Positions 15,181 to 24,943 of a DNA stretch of 42,426 bases are shown here, in pieces. A model generated the notes under the pieces. That model saw nothing but the letters and a program-made list of their open reading frames with translations, had not been told where the DNA came from and did no database searches. Numbering within the stretch: the first letter of the stretch is position 1; each line of letters opens with the position of its first letter. Location: contig JAEWOQ010000411.1 of the NCBI GenBank assembly GCA_023460875.1, positions 1-42,426 on the forward strand, given 5' to 3'. Source of the stretch: Pseudomonadota bacterium. GTDB lineage: Bacteria > Myxococcota_A > Polyangia > Polyangiales > Polyangiaceae. The translations under genes and the position numbers were made by a program.

Positions 15181-17295
15181 ATGAGATTCCACACAGCCGC
15201 CCGTTTCCTTTTCCTGCGTCTGCGTCTCCTCCTCGGTCTGCTCGTCCTGCTCACCGCGGGGTCGACCTGGGCCGCGCCCCAAGCGCGCCTGCTCCGTGTC
15301 GATCCTAGGGCAGCCGTCGAGAGCGGTGGTCCCGTGCTCACCACCGTCATCGAGGTCTCCCAGGGCAAGCGCGTCAGCGACGCCGTCCGTCCCTGCGCGA
15401 CCTTGCGGGGCAACGCGCAGCTCGACTGCATGAGCGACGCGCTGGAGAAGCCGCTCGCGCTCTACACGCCCTTCAACTTCCCGGCGGAGAACGCCCTGTT
15501 CGCGGTGCACGTGGACGGGACGGACCGCCAGGCGCGCTACCTCAGCCACACGCGCTGGGGCGAGTCCCAGCAGACCCCCGGCGTGGGCACCGCGTGGCTG
15601 ATCCTGATCGACGCCGACGCGCGCATGGGGAGCAGCTTCAACGACGCGCGCGAGCTCGCCAAGCGCTTCGTCGAGTCGATGGGCCCCAACGACACCGTCA
15701 ACATCATGTTCTTCAACGACCGCCAGGTCGTCGAAGACTCGAAGTGGCTCCCCGCGGCGAAGAAGAAGAACGCCACGGGCGTCATCGACGGCGTGACGCG
15801 CACCTTCGCGTCCCAGGGTCGCAACCGCTCCCTGCTCACGATCATCAAACAGGCCGCCACGGACGCCTTCAGCGCCCTCGGCAACGCCGGTGAGGACGTC
15901 CAGGTGCCCCTGCACCAAGCCCTCGTCGTGCTCTCGACGGGCTTCGGCGGCGCCGATCCAGCGACGACCGGCCCCGGCGCCCTGCAGCTCTCCCAGTATC
16001 TCACCGGCGGGCGCTTCCCGGAGGACAACTCGGCCCTCCCCAAGACCCCCGTCCCCGTCATCAGCGTCTTCTTCCCGCCCAGCGTGATCGACGAGTACCG
16101 GCAGAACTCCCTCGAGTTCATGCAGAACCTCGCCGACCCCGAGATCGGCGGCTTCTTCTCGGTGATGCGCCAAGGGCAAGGGAGCCGGGCGCCGAAGATC
16201 GTCGAGGCGGTGCGCAGCCGCTTCGCTCGCATGTACATCGTCAAGTGGCGGGTCGCCTGCATCGCCCCCACCGCCACCCAGAGCTTCCGGCTCGTGTTCA
16301 CGAACGTGAACCCACCCATGCTCGGGGACAACTCCTTCAAGGACGTCCCGGTGGGCATCGATCCGACGACCTGGCCCCTCGACGTGAACCTCGAGGCCAC
16401 CCAGCAGGACGCCGCCCGCCGGGGCGGGATTTATCCGGGCGGCACCTTCCGGGTGTACGGCGATTTCTGCTGGGGCGGCGACGCCTCTCGAGCCGAGGTC
16501 TACTTCGTCCCCGCCGGTCAGCAGCTCCCCGCCGAGCTGGCGGGCGCCAGCGTCGAGAAGGCGAAGCAGACCCAGCAACAGCTGATCGCGATGGACATGA
16601 AGGGGCGCGCCGTCGTCGCCAATGACAGCTTCGTGGAGTTCGAAGCGCCCGACAAAGACAAGATCCTGCACGGCTCCGGGGAGCAAGCCGTCGTGCGCCT
16701 GGTGGTGTTCGACAACCGGGCGGGGCGCACCTCGGGCGCGACCGCGGACACGGTGCTGCAGCTCAAGGGCACGACGCCGCCCCTCCCCATCCTGCTCATC
16801 CTCGGGGGCGCCTTCGCCCTCGTCGTGCTGGCGCTCCTGCTGGTGGTCATGCTCCGCATGGGGGGCAAGCGACGCCCGGCGCCCGCGGCGGCGCCCGCCT
16901 TCGCCGGCCACTATCCCGCGCCCGCGCCGATCGGCGGCCCCATGATGCCTTCCGCTGGTGCGCTGGGCGGCGGCGTCCCTCGCGGCGCTCCAGCTGGGGG
17001 GGCCAGCCGGGCTACCCTGCAAGGACCCGCCGGAGTGTTCACGGTCCTGCCCGGGCTCGAGATGAAGGCCGGTCGCGACGGGAGCCAGTGCGCGATCTTC
17101 CTGGAGAACGGCCAGGTGTCGGCGGTCCACGCCGCGCTGAAGCTGGAGGCTGGCCAGCTCCTCGTGCGCGACGAGGGCAGCACGGGCGGCACGACGATCA
17201 ACGGGCACCCCGTGAGCCCGGGCGCCTGGACGCCGCTCCACGGCGGAGACCGCGTCGCCTTCGGCCCGGTCGAGCTGACCGTCACCTTGGAGTAG
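15181..17295 (+). CDS. vWA-like / transmembrane / FHA protein
   Basis: 704 residues from the ATG at 15181, which directly opens a signal peptide (MRFHTAARFLFLRLRLLLGL, cleavage near TWAAP). An in-frame ATG at 15133 adds 16 basic residues and is less likely. A von Willebrand A-like domain starts near residue 137 (AWLILIDADARMGSSF); the MIDAS sequence is degenerate, lacking the DxSxS serines, so metal binding is doubtful. A beta-rich region follows, then a transmembrane segment at about 535-560, an Ala/Pro/Gly-rich linker, and a C-terminal FHA domain at about 615-704 (AGRDGSQC, VSAVHAAL, INGHPV). Topology: vWA outside, FHA in the cytoplasm, where it would bind phosphothreonine. The following gene has three more FHA domains, so the pair probably shares a kinase. 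Confidence 0.82.
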   Translation: MRFHTAARFLFLRLRLLLGLLVLLTAGSTWAAPQARLLRVDPRAAVESGGPVLTTVIEVSQGKRVSDAVRPCATLRGNAQLDCMSDALEKPLALYTPFNFPAENALFAVHVDGTDRQARYLSHTRWGESQQTPGVGTAWLILIDADARMGSSFNDARELAKRFVESMGPNDTVNIMFFNDRQVVEDSKWLPAAKKKNATGVIDGVTRTFASQGRNRSLLTIIKQAATDAFSALGNAGEDVQVPLHQALVVLSTGFGGADPATTGPGALQLSQYLTGGRFPEDNSALPKTPVPVISVFFPPSVIDEYRQNSLEFMQNLADPEIGGFFSVMRQGQGSRAPKIVEAVRSRFARMYIVKWRVACIAPTATQSFRLVFTNVNPPMLGDNSFKDVPVGIDPTTWPLDVNLEATQQDAARRGGIYPGGTFRVYGDFCWGGDASRAEVYFVPAGQQLPAELAGASVEKAKQTQQQLIAMDMKGRAVVANDSFVEFEAPDKDKILHGSGEQAVVRLVVFDNRAGRTSGATADTVLQLKGTTPPLPILLILGGAFALVVLALLLVVMLRMGGKRRPAPAAAPAFAGHYPAPAPIGGPMMPSAGALGGGVPRGAPAGGASRATLQGPAGVFTVLPGLEMKAGRDGSQCAIFLENGQVSAVHAALKLEAGQLLVRDEGSTGGTTINGHPVSPGAWTPLHGGDRVAFGPVELTVTLE

Positions 17296-17582
17296 GCCTC
17301 CCCACAGACACACACCGCCCCTCGGAGCCGCTCACGGAGCGGTCTCCGTCGGGGGGCCCGCCCGGGCGCCCCAAGGGCTCCTCGCTCGGGTCGAAAGCGC
17401 GCCCCACCGTGACCGCTGGGGCGGCGTTCGCCCGTGACGCGGGCCCGCCACACGGGTCGAGACGCCTCACTCTCCGCGGCATCACCGCAGGGAGACGAGC
17501 CGCCGTCGGAGCGCGTCTCCGTGCGCTCCAGCCGGTTGAACGGCTCGCCATTCCGTGGGCATGATGCAAGCCGGCGGACGGC

Positions 17583-20576
17583 ATGATCGACGACATCGGT
17601 AAGCAAAGCATCACCATCGGGAGCGCCGCGGGCTGTGACATCCGCCTCGGAGGTCCAGGGGTAGCCCCCGAGCACGCGACGATCGTGCACCAGGGCGGCG
17701 GTCGCCTGGTGTTCGTGGACTCCGGGCAGGGACAGACCCTCGTCGATGGACAACCCCTCGCGGCCGGCGGCAGCGCCGCCTTCGATTTTCGCGCGCAGTT
17801 CGTCGTCGGTCACGTGCCCGTCCCGCACGTGCATCCGGCCATCGTGATGATGCTGATGTCGCGCGGCGACGCGCCCCGGCAACCGGGTCTGCTGATCGTC
17901 GGGCGCGACTCCGCGCGCTCTCACATCGCCATCGCGCACCCGAACGTCTCGGGCGTGCATGCCACGTTCCTTACGGACCCCTTCACCGTCACCGACGAGA
18001 GCTCGACCGCGGGCACCTACCTCACCGGCGACAAACTCCCTGCGGGCACCCCCGTCCACCTCGAGCCGCACGCCCTGCTCACCCTCGGCCCCGTGCCGCT
18101 CCCCGCGCAGCTGATCCTCAGCCTCGCGCGGGACGTCGCGGACGCCGTCGCTGGAGCCCCTCCCGCCCGGGTGATTCCGGGCGCCGATGCCACGTCCATG
18201 GCCCAGGTGGTCGGCGGCGCCGCGGCCCGAGAGTCGATCGAGGCCGACGCGGCACCTCAGGGCGGCGGTCCACGCCACAAGACCGTGCTCGGCCAGGTCC
18301 AGCTCACCGCCGAGGCCCGCAAGACCATCGGGCGCACACCCGACAACGACATCCAGATCCCCAACGCTCAGGTCAGCGGGAAGCACGCCGTGCTCCTCAA
18401 GATCGGCAACCAGCTGTTCGTCGAGGATCGGGGCAGCGCCAACGGCACCTACGTTCGGGGCAAGCGACTCGCCCAAGGCGAGCGCGTGCCGGTGCAGCCG
18501 GGCGAGAAGGTGATGATCGGCCCGATGCCCCTCCTGCTGCAGTTCGACGCGCAGGAGCTGCAGGTCGTCGTCGAGGACCACGCCAACTGGGAGGGCCGCC
18601 CCCTCTACGAGATCGAGGCCTGGGACTTGGTCGTGCAGGTCCCCGATCGCGACGATCCGAGCGTGCTCAAGACCTTGCTCGACCACGTGAGCTTCAAGGC
18701 CCTGCCGGGGGATCTCATCGCGCTCATGGGCCCGAGCGGCGCCGGCAAGACCACGTTACTGCTCACCCTCAACGGCTACATGCCCCCGAGCGCGGGACAG
18801 GTCCGCATCAACGGCGAGGACCTGTACGCGATCTACGACGCGCTGCGCGGCTCCATCGGCTACGTGCCCCAGGACGACATCGTCCATCCCGAGCTCACGG
18901 TCTGGGAGGCGGTCCGCTACAGCGCGAAGTTCCGGCTGCCTCCGGACTACTCCGAGGACGAGATCGATCGGCGTGTCAGCACCACCCTGCAGCAGCTCGG
19001 GCTCGAGGCGGTCGCGCACCTGCAGATCGGGCGCCCCGAGAAGAAGATCCTCAGCGGCGGGCAGCGCAAGCGCGTGAACATCGCCATGGAGCTCGTCACC
19101 GACCCGGTGATCATGTTCCTCGACGAGCCCACCAGCGGCCTCGCCGCCGACGACACCACGGCGCTCGTGCAGCTGCTCGCGGATCTGGCGCGCCAAACGG
19201 GCAAGACGATCATCACCACGATCCATCAGCCCGCGAAGGATGAGTACGAGAAGTTCAACCTCGCCCTGATCCTCGGTCAGGGTGGCGTCCCGATCTATTA
19301 CGGGCCGAGCCGCGACGGCTACCGCTTCTTCGGCTCCTGGCTCGAGCAGCAGGGGCGCGTCAACGACGTCGACAACCCGCGTGACATGTTCGCCATGTTG
19401 CAACAGCGAGAGAACCACCTGTTCGAGGCGATGCGCGCTCGGGATCCGAACGTCCAGCGCGCCGCCGCTCGCGCCCTCGCCGCCCGGGAGTGGCACCAAG
19501 ATTTCTTCTCCCAGAACAACCCAATCTTCCAGCGGATGTACGCTGGGAGGCGCGCGGTCGGGGCGGGCTCCCAACATCAAGGGCTCACCACGGGTCGCCC
19601 CAAGACGCGCGGTCAGTTTGGATTGCTGTTCGGCCGCTACTTCAAGGTCAAGACCCGGGACAAGACGGGCACCGCCATCATGCTCGCGCAGGCGCCGATC
19701 ATCGGGGGGCTGCTGGCCTTGGTGTTCGGCGGCCAAAAGGCGGCCATCCCCTACTGGTGCCTGGGCGCGCTCCAAGAGCTCGCGACCCGCGCGGGGGGCT
19801 TCGGCGAAGGGATCGACGACATGCTCGCGAGCATGTCGTCCACTCCCGATCACTCCGGGGCCATGTTCTTCGTGGTGGTGGCGGCCGTGTGGTTCGGCAC
19901 CAGCAACGCGGCTCGTGAGATCGTCAGCGAGACGGCGATCTACAAGCGCGAGCGCATGGTGAACTTGGGACTCTTCAACTACGTGTTCTCCAAGTTCCTC
20001 CTGCTCAGCTTCTTTTGCGTCGTGCAGTGCACCGTGCTGCTCGCCATCGTGTTCTTCGCGCTCGGCTTCAACGGCGGCCTCCCTGCCTTCGGGATCCAGC
20101 TCGGGACCCTCATCGCCACATCCATGAACTCCGTGGCGCTGGGCCTGCTGCTCAGCACCCTGGTCACCTCGAGCGAAGCGGCCATGGCGCTGACCCCCAT
20201 CGCCCTCATCCCGCAGGTCGTGCTCGGCGGGCTGATGGTGCCGATGACCACCAACCCGCTCCTCCAGTACCCCATGCTCATCATGCCGGCGCGCTGGGGC
20301 TTCCAGGGGGCAGTGGCTCAGGAGCGGCTCGCCATCGCCGGAGATCCGGCCTGGGTGCTCGACCTCAAGAAGCCCGAGACCTCGAGCGCGCCCGATTTCG
20401 TGTTCGGAGGCAAGTTTCATTGCGCCGAGGCGCAGATCGCCAGCACCGATTTTCACGGCGCCTGGGGCTTCTCGAACTACGAGATCGCCTGGCTCCCCCC
20501 CGCTGTGCTTGCCGGCATGATGTTTGGCCTGCTCATCCTCATCCTCATCATCCTCAAGCAGCGCGACTCTGTTTGA
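17583..20576 (+). CDS. ABCG-type ABC transporter with three N-terminal FHA domains
   Basis: 997 residues. FHA1 (about 6-90) is degenerate, with GSAAGCDIRL in place of the GR motif. FHA2 (about 103-175) has IVGRDSARSHI and VSGVHATF. FHA3 (about 230-320) is canonical: IGRTPDNDIQI, VSGKHAVL, SANGTYVRG. The ATPase (about 340-600) has Walker A GPSGAGKTT (near 383), signature LSGGQRKRVNIA (near 490), Walker B MFLDEPTSGL and the switch TTIHQP. The last 350 residues are an ABC-2-type membrane domain of about six segments. Order ATPase-then-membrane is that of the ABCG/White half-transporters, which work as dimers and often move lipids or hydrophobic substrates outward. FHA fusion implies control by Ser/Thr phosphorylation. 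It lies 287 bp after the vWA-FHA gene; no strong ribosome-binding site is seen. Confidence 0.9.
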   Translation: MIDDIGKQSITIGSAAGCDIRLGGPGVAPEHATIVHQGGGRLVFVDSGQGQTLVDGQPLAAGGSAAFDFRAQFVVGHVPVPHVHPAIVMMLMSRGDAPRQPGLLIVGRDSARSHIAIAHPNVSGVHATFLTDPFTVTDESSTAGTYLTGDKLPAGTPVHLEPHALLTLGPVPLPAQLILSLARDVADAVAGAPPARVIPGADATSMAQVVGGAAARESIEADAAPQGGGPRHKTVLGQVQLTAEARKTIGRTPDNDIQIPNAQVSGKHAVLLKIGNQLFVEDRGSANGTYVRGKRLAQGERVPVQPGEKVMIGPMPLLLQFDAQELQVVVEDHANWEGRPLYEIEAWDLVVQVPDRDDPSVLKTLLDHVSFKALPGDLIALMGPSGAGKTTLLLTLNGYMPPSAGQVRINGEDLYAIYDALRGSIGYVPQDDIVHPELTVWEAVRYSAKFRLPPDYSEDEIDRRVSTTLQQLGLEAVAHLQIGRPEKKILSGGQRKRVNIAMELVTDPVIMFLDEPTSGLAADDTTALVQLLADLARQTGKTIITTIHQPAKDEYEKFNLALILGQGGVPIYYGPSRDGYRFFGSWLEQQGRVNDVDNPRDMFAMLQQRENHLFEAMRARDPNVQRAAARALAAREWHQDFFSQNNPIFQRMYAGRRAVGAGSQHQGLTTGRPKTRGQFGLLFGRYFKVKTRDKTGTAIMLAQAPIIGGLLALVFGGQKAAIPYWCLGALQELATRAGGFGEGIDDMLASMSSTPDHSGAMFFVVVAAVWFGTSNAAREIVSETAIYKRERMVNLGLFNYVFSKFLLLSFFCVVQCTVLLAIVFFALGFNGGLPAFGIQLGTLIATSMNSVALGLLLSTLVTSSEAAMALTPIALIPQVVLGGLMVPMTTNPLLQYPMLIMPARWGFQGAVAQERLAIAGDPAWVLDLKKPETSSAPDFVFGGKFHCAEAQIASTDFHGAWGFSNYEIAWLPPAVLAGMMFGLLILILIILKQRDSV

Positions 20577-20708
20577 CGCGGCGCTGGTCGAAGCAGGCGG
20601 AGACGAACACTACTGATCGAGGCGCGCTCAGGCCCCAGAGCGGCGGCGCGCGCCCGCCCCGCGCCCAGCCATTCGGCGGCGATTGGACAAGGCAGCCCCC
20701 GCAGCGCG

Positions 20709-20735
20709 GCGGCGCGCGCGCTCCACGCGCGCCGC
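20709..20735. terminator. Hairpin between convergent transporter and lysC genes
   Basis: Perfect 10-bp stem GCGGCGCGCG/CGCGCGCCGC with a 7-base loop, 14 bp from the lysC stop and 132 bp after the transporter stop. A terminator for one or both genes is inferred from position. Confidence 0.5.
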
Positions 20736-20749
20736 GATGGTCACAGACG

Positions 20750-22102
20750 TCAGGCAGCCGGCGGTGCGAGGCTGCGACTCTGGCTGCTGACAAACTCCCC
20801 GTAGAGCGTCGCTACGGCCCGCTCGTAATCCTCGGGCGCCACCCCGACGATGATGTTGAGCTCCGACGCTCCCTGATTGATCACGCGCACGTTGACCTGC
20901 GCCTGGCCCAAGCAAGTGAATACCCGCGCCGCGATCCCGATGGTCCGGCTCATGCCTTCGCCGACCACCGCGATGAGGGCCAGATCGTGGACCAGGTGCA
21001 CGCGCTCGGGCTGAAGCGATCGCTTGATGTCGTCGATCAGCTCGTCCGTGCACCCCTTCAAGGAGTCACGCTCCACGATGACGTTGATGCCATCGATGCT
21101 CGAGGGGCAGTGCTCCACGTTGATGCCCCGGCGCTGGAAGGCCCCGAGCAGGCGATGCGTGAAGCCGACCTCCTTGTTCATCAGGGTCTTCTCGAGGCAC
21201 AGCATCGAAAACCCCTTCTTCCCCGCGATGCCCGCCACGACGCTCGAGAGCTTCACGTCGTCGCTGAGCTCAGGGACGATCCGCGTCCCCGGGTCGCTCG
21301 GCTCATTGGTGTTGCGGATATTGATGGGGATGCCTGCCTCCCGGACCGGGAGCGTCGCCTCGTCGTGCATCACCGAGGCGCCCATGTACGACAGCTCGCG
21401 CAGCTCGCGGTAGGTCACCTCCAGCAGCGGTCGCGGGCGCTCGACGATACGCGGATCGGCCATGAGCAGGCCGGAGACGTCCGTCCAGTTCTCGTAGATG
21501 AGCGCCTTCACGGCCCGCGCGGCGATCGCCCCGGTGATGTCGGAGCCCCCCCGTGAGAACGTCTTCAGCGCACCGTCCGAGCCCCGCCCGTAAAAGCCTG
21601 GGAGGACGTAGCGCTTCGTCTCGTCCTTCAGCTTGGCGGCCAAGAGCTCGTAGCTCACGGGATCGACCCTCCCCGAGCCGCTGATCACGATGGTCTCCAT
21701 GGGGTCGATGAGCTCGGCCCCGAGCAGCTTGGCGATGATGATGGCGTTGAAGCACTCGCCCCGCGACGCCACGTAGTCTCGCCCGACACCCCGACGCAGA
21801 TCTTCCGCGCACGCGTCGAGCGCAGCGCCGACATCGGTCTTCACGCCAAGCTCACGCTCGATCTCCAGGAAGCGCTCCCTCACGATCCCGAAGGGCTCGG
21901 AGAAATCCGTCCCCATCTCCGCCATCTCCTGGCAGAGATAGAGCAGATCGGTGATCTTGGCCTCTTTCGGATCGCGCTTACCGGGCGCAGAGACGACGAC
22001 CACGCTCCGGCGCGGGTCCTCCTCGACGATGGCGCGGACTTTACGGATCTGCGCCGCGCTGGCGACGCTGGTTCCACCAAACTTACAAGCGATGCGGGCC
22101 AT
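20750..22102 (-). CDS. lysC: Aspartate kinase
   Basis: 450 residues. Phosphorylates L-aspartate with ATP, the first step to lysine, threonine, methionine and diaminopimelate. The kinase domain begins with KFGGTSVA (residues 7-14). SRGECFNAIIIAKLLG and TFSRGGSDITGAIAA line the aspartate and ATP sites, and WTDVSGLLMADPRIV completes the core. Two ACT domains follow from about 310 (MNKEVGFTHRLLGAFQRRGI; ALIAVVGEGMS); they normally bind the feedback inhibitors lysine or threonine. Length and architecture are those of monofunctional class enzymes without a fused homoserine dehydrogenase. It runs in the same direction as glgP upstream, but a strong inverted repeat separates them, so independent transcription is likely. 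Diaminopimelate demand for the cell wall also depends on it. Confidence 0.95.
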   Translation of the reverse strand: MARIACKFGGTSVASAAQIRKVRAIVEEDPRRSVVVVSAPGKRDPKEAKITDLLYLCQEMAEMGTDFSEPFGIVRERFLEIERELGVKTDVGAALDACAEDLRRGVGRDYVASRGECFNAIIIAKLLGAELIDPMETIVISGSGRVDPVSYELLAAKLKDETKRYVLPGFYGRGSDGALKTFSRGGSDITGAIAARAVKALIYENWTDVSGLLMADPRIVERPRPLLEVTYRELRELSYMGASVMHDEATLPVREAGIPINIRNTNEPSDPGTRIVPELSDDVKLSSVVAGIAGKKGFSMLCLEKTLMNKEVGFTHRLLGAFQRRGINVEHCPSSIDGINVIVERDSLKGCTDELIDDIKRSLQPERVHLVHDLALIAVVGEGMSRTIGIAARVFTCLGQAQVNVRVINQGASELNIIVGVAPEDYERAVATLYGEFVSSQSRSLAPPAA

Positions 22103-22193
22103 GGGGAGGCGATCTGTCGCACAACCCGCGGCCCATTTCCAGGGTCATCCTGGCCCCTCGGCCCGGCTCCATCGAGGGTTCTTCGGTCGCCCC

Positions 22194-22237
22194 GCTCGGG
22201 GAGTCGCAGTCCCCTGCGGCGACCAGCCTCCCCGAGC
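22194..22237 (-). terminator. Nested inverted repeat after glgP
   Basis: Outer arms GCTCGGGGAG (22194-22203) and CTCCCCGAGC (22228-22237) are perfect 10-bp complements. The 24-base spacer contains its own stem CGCAG/CTGCG around TCCC. It begins 18 bases after the glgP stop and lies before lysC, fitting a glgP terminator. Confidence 0.55.
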
Positions 22238-22254
22238 CCGCACCGCCGCGTCCG

Positions 22255-24741
22255 CTATTGCGCGGCCTGACGGACCTCCGAGACGATGTTCCAGATTTCA
22301 TCGGCGTAGCCGCGGATCGTGCGATCGCTGGAGAACACGCCCATGCGCGCCACGTTCAAGATGGCCTTCTTCGTCCAGGTCGCCTGGTCTCGGTAGGCGT
22401 CTTCGACGACCCGCTGGCAGGAGGAGTAGCTCAAGAAATCCGCCAAGACGAGGAAGGTGTCTCGGTGGAGCAGGTCGTCGATGAGGCCGTGGAAGCGCCC
22501 AGGCTCCTCGGGGGAGAACTGCCCCATCCGTACGGCGTCGATGGCGTCCCGCACCGGGCGCTCCGAGTAATAGATCTGGCGTGGATCGTAGCCCGCTCGC
22601 TTGGCCGCGGCGACCTCCTCCGAGCTGAGCCCGAAGAGGAACATGTTCTCCGCTCCGACGGCGTCACGGATCTCGATGTTCGCGCCATCGAGCGTGCCCA
22701 CGGTGAGGGCGCCGTTCATGGCGAACTTCATGTTCCCGGTGCCGGAGGCCTCGTAGCCAGCGGTGGAGATCTGCTCGGAGATGTCGGTGGCGGGGATGAT
22801 CACCTCGGCCCACGTCACCGAGTAGTTCGGCACGAAGAGCACGCGCAGCTTGCTGCGCGTCTGAGGATCGTTGTTGATGACCGTCGCGATGGAGTTGATC
22901 AGGTGAATGATCTGCTTGGCGGTCTCGTACCCGGGGGCCGCCTTGCCCGCGAACAGGAACGCCCGCGGAACGGCCGCCGCGATCTTTGACGGGTCCGCCT
23001 TCATGCTGAGGTACAGCGACACGATGTGCAGCACGTTGAGGTGCTGGCGCTTGTACTCGTGGATGCGCTTCACCTGGGCGTCGATGAGGAAGCTCGGGTC
23101 CAGCTCGAAGCCGCACTCGTGCCAGAGGCGCTCGCACAAGCGCTCCTTGTTCTGGCGCTTCACCGCGCGCCACTCCTCCTGGAACGCCTTGTCGCTGGCG
23201 TAGGGGACCAGGCGCGCGATCCGATCGAGGTCGACCTCCCAGCCCTTGCCGGCGACCCGGTCGAGGAGCGCTGACTGCCCGGGGTTACACTGGAGCATCC
23301 AGCGGCGCGGGGTCACCCCGTTGGTCTGGTTCGTGAACTTCCCGGGCTCGAACTCGTCGAAGTCCCGGAAGAGCTGATCACGGAGCAGCTGCGAGTGCAG
23401 CGCCGACACCCCGTTGACGCGGGAGCTGCCGACGACGGCCAAGTTAGCCATCCTCACGAAGCGCTCACCGTCTTCCTCGATGAGGCTCATCCGGCGCAGC
23501 CGGTCCCGGTCGCCGGGGAAACGGTCTTCCACCTCCGAGAGGAAGCGCGAGTTGACCTCGTAGATGATCTGCAGGTGTCGCGGCAGCACACGCTCGAGCA
23601 GCCACACGGGCCACTTCTCGAGGGCCTCGGGCAAGAGGGTGTGGTTCGTGTAGTTGACGCACTCCCGGGTGATCTTCCACGCCTCGTCCCAGCCAAGGTC
23701 GTGCTCGTCGCACAGGATGCGCATCAGCTCGGCCACCGCCAGCGCGGGATGGGTGTCGTTGAGCTGGAACACGGCGGCGTCTGCGAGGCTCTCGACGCCG
23801 TCGTGGGTCGTGAGGTGGCGCGCGATGGCGTCCTGCACCGTCGCCGAGACGAGGAAGAACTCCTGCTTCAGGCGCAGCTCCTTCCCCAACGCGTGGTTGT
23901 CGTTCGGGTAGAGCACCCGCGTGATGTTCTCGGTGTCGCCCTTGCGCTGAACGGCCTTGGCGTAGTCCCCAGCGTTGAAGTAGGCGATGTCGAAATCGCT
24001 GGTCGCCTTGGCGCCCCACAGGCGCAAGGTGTTCACGACGCCGTTCCGGTGGCCGGGCACCGGCACGTCGTAGGCCATGGCGCGAACCACGTCCGCGTCG
24101 ACCCACTCGTGGACGATGCGCCCCTGCGCGCCCGTGTACTGGATCACGCGACCGCCGAACTTGACGTCGTACATGCGCTCGGGCCGCGACACCTCCCAGG
24201 GCGTCCCGAACTGCAACCACAGATCCGGCGCCTCGTGCTGGCGTCCGCCGACGATGTCCTGGCGGAAGATGCCGTAGTCGTAGCGGAGGCCGTACCCCAT
24301 GGCGGGGATCCCCACCGTGGCCAGCGAGTCCAGGAAGCACGCCGCCAAGCGGCCCAGGCCACCGTTGCCGAGCCCTGGGTCCCGCTCTTCGTCGATGATT
24401 TGCTGGAGATCGAGGCCCTGCTCCGCGAGCGCGGCCTTGGCCTCCTCGTAGATGCCGAGGGCGTGGAGACTGTCCGTGAGGAGGCGTCCCAGCAGGAACT
24501 CCATCGACAGGTAGTAGACGTGCTTCGGGCGCGTCAGCACCCGCTCTTGCCAGGTCCGCGTCCAGCGATCGAACATGCGATCCCGGGCAGTGCGCGCGAT
24601 GGCGATGAAGTTGTCCAGCTGCGTCGCAGCGCTCGGGTGTTTCCCCTGCGTGTGCTGGATGTGGTGCACGAAGGACTCGACCAGCGCATGCTTATCGAGG
24701 CCGAGTTCGTCAACGGGAATCGTCAGGCGTTTCGAGGACAC
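22255..24741 (-). CDS. glgP: Glycogen/alpha-glucan phosphorylase
   Basis: 828 residues, GTG start at 24741, full length for the GT35 family. Releases glucose-1-phosphate from the non-reducing ends of glycogen or maltodextrin in the cytoplasm, using PLP as a phosphate catalyst. Visible family blocks: YYLSMEFLLGRLL, GLGNGGLGRLAACFLDS, NDTHPALAVAELMRIL, TNHTLLPEALEKWP, GVTPRRWM, and the PLP-lysine segment EASGTGNMKFAMNGAL (Lys near 670) followed by TLDGANIEI. The residues for catalysis all appear intact. No glycogen synthase or debranching gene is adjacent. The gene diverges from the beta-propeller lipoprotein gene across 202 bp in which I see nothing notable. The ROK-family sugar kinase at 29.8 kb is the only other obvious sugar gene in the window. 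Confidence 0.96.
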   Translation of the reverse strand: MSSKRLTIPVDELGLDKHALVESFVHHIQHTQGKHPSAATQLDNFIAIARTARDRMFDRWTRTWQERVLTRPKHVYYLSMEFLLGRLLTDSLHALGIYEEAKAALAEQGLDLQQIIDEERDPGLGNGGLGRLAACFLDSLATVGIPAMGYGLRYDYGIFRQDIVGGRQHEAPDLWLQFGTPWEVSRPERMYDVKFGGRVIQYTGAQGRIVHEWVDADVVRAMAYDVPVPGHRNGVVNTLRLWGAKATSDFDIAYFNAGDYAKAVQRKGDTENITRVLYPNDNHALGKELRLKQEFFLVSATVQDAIARHLTTHDGVESLADAAVFQLNDTHPALAVAELMRILCDEHDLGWDEAWKITRECVNYTNHTLLPEALEKWPVWLLERVLPRHLQIIYEVNSRFLSEVEDRFPGDRDRLRRMSLIEEDGERFVRMANLAVVGSSRVNGVSALHSQLLRDQLFRDFDEFEPGKFTNQTNGVTPRRWMLQCNPGQSALLDRVAGKGWEVDLDRIARLVPYASDKAFQEEWRAVKRQNKERLCERLWHECGFELDPSFLIDAQVKRIHEYKRQHLNVLHIVSLYLSMKADPSKIAAAVPRAFLFAGKAAPGYETAKQIIHLINSIATVINNDPQTRSKLRVLFVPNYSVTWAEVIIPATDISEQISTAGYEASGTGNMKFAMNGALTVGTLDGANIEIRDAVGAENMFLFGLSSEEVAAAKRAGYDPRQIYYSERPVRDAIDAVRMGQFSPEEPGRFHGLIDDLLHRDTFLVLADFLSYSSCQRVVEDAYRDQATWTKKAILNVARMGVFSSDRTIRGYADEIWNIVSEVRQAAQ

Positions 24742-24943
24742 CGCGCGAGTCTACACAGCGACCGCTCCTACGCTAGCCTTGCCGGGGGCACCAGCGCGAC
24801 CAGGCCACGGACCCTGGCTGGCGCGCCCGCCGAGATCGGGACATGCTCGTTCGCCCCAGCCCTGGCGCGACGTCCGTGGCACGGGCCCTGGCGCTGCGGC
24901 TCCACGCCGCGCTTTGCTTCTACCGGCCTTCAGAAGTCGCTCG

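Noticed and set aside
24742..24943. glgP/propeller divergent gap
   Set aside because: Searched for promoters and dyads; nothing above the GC-rich background.
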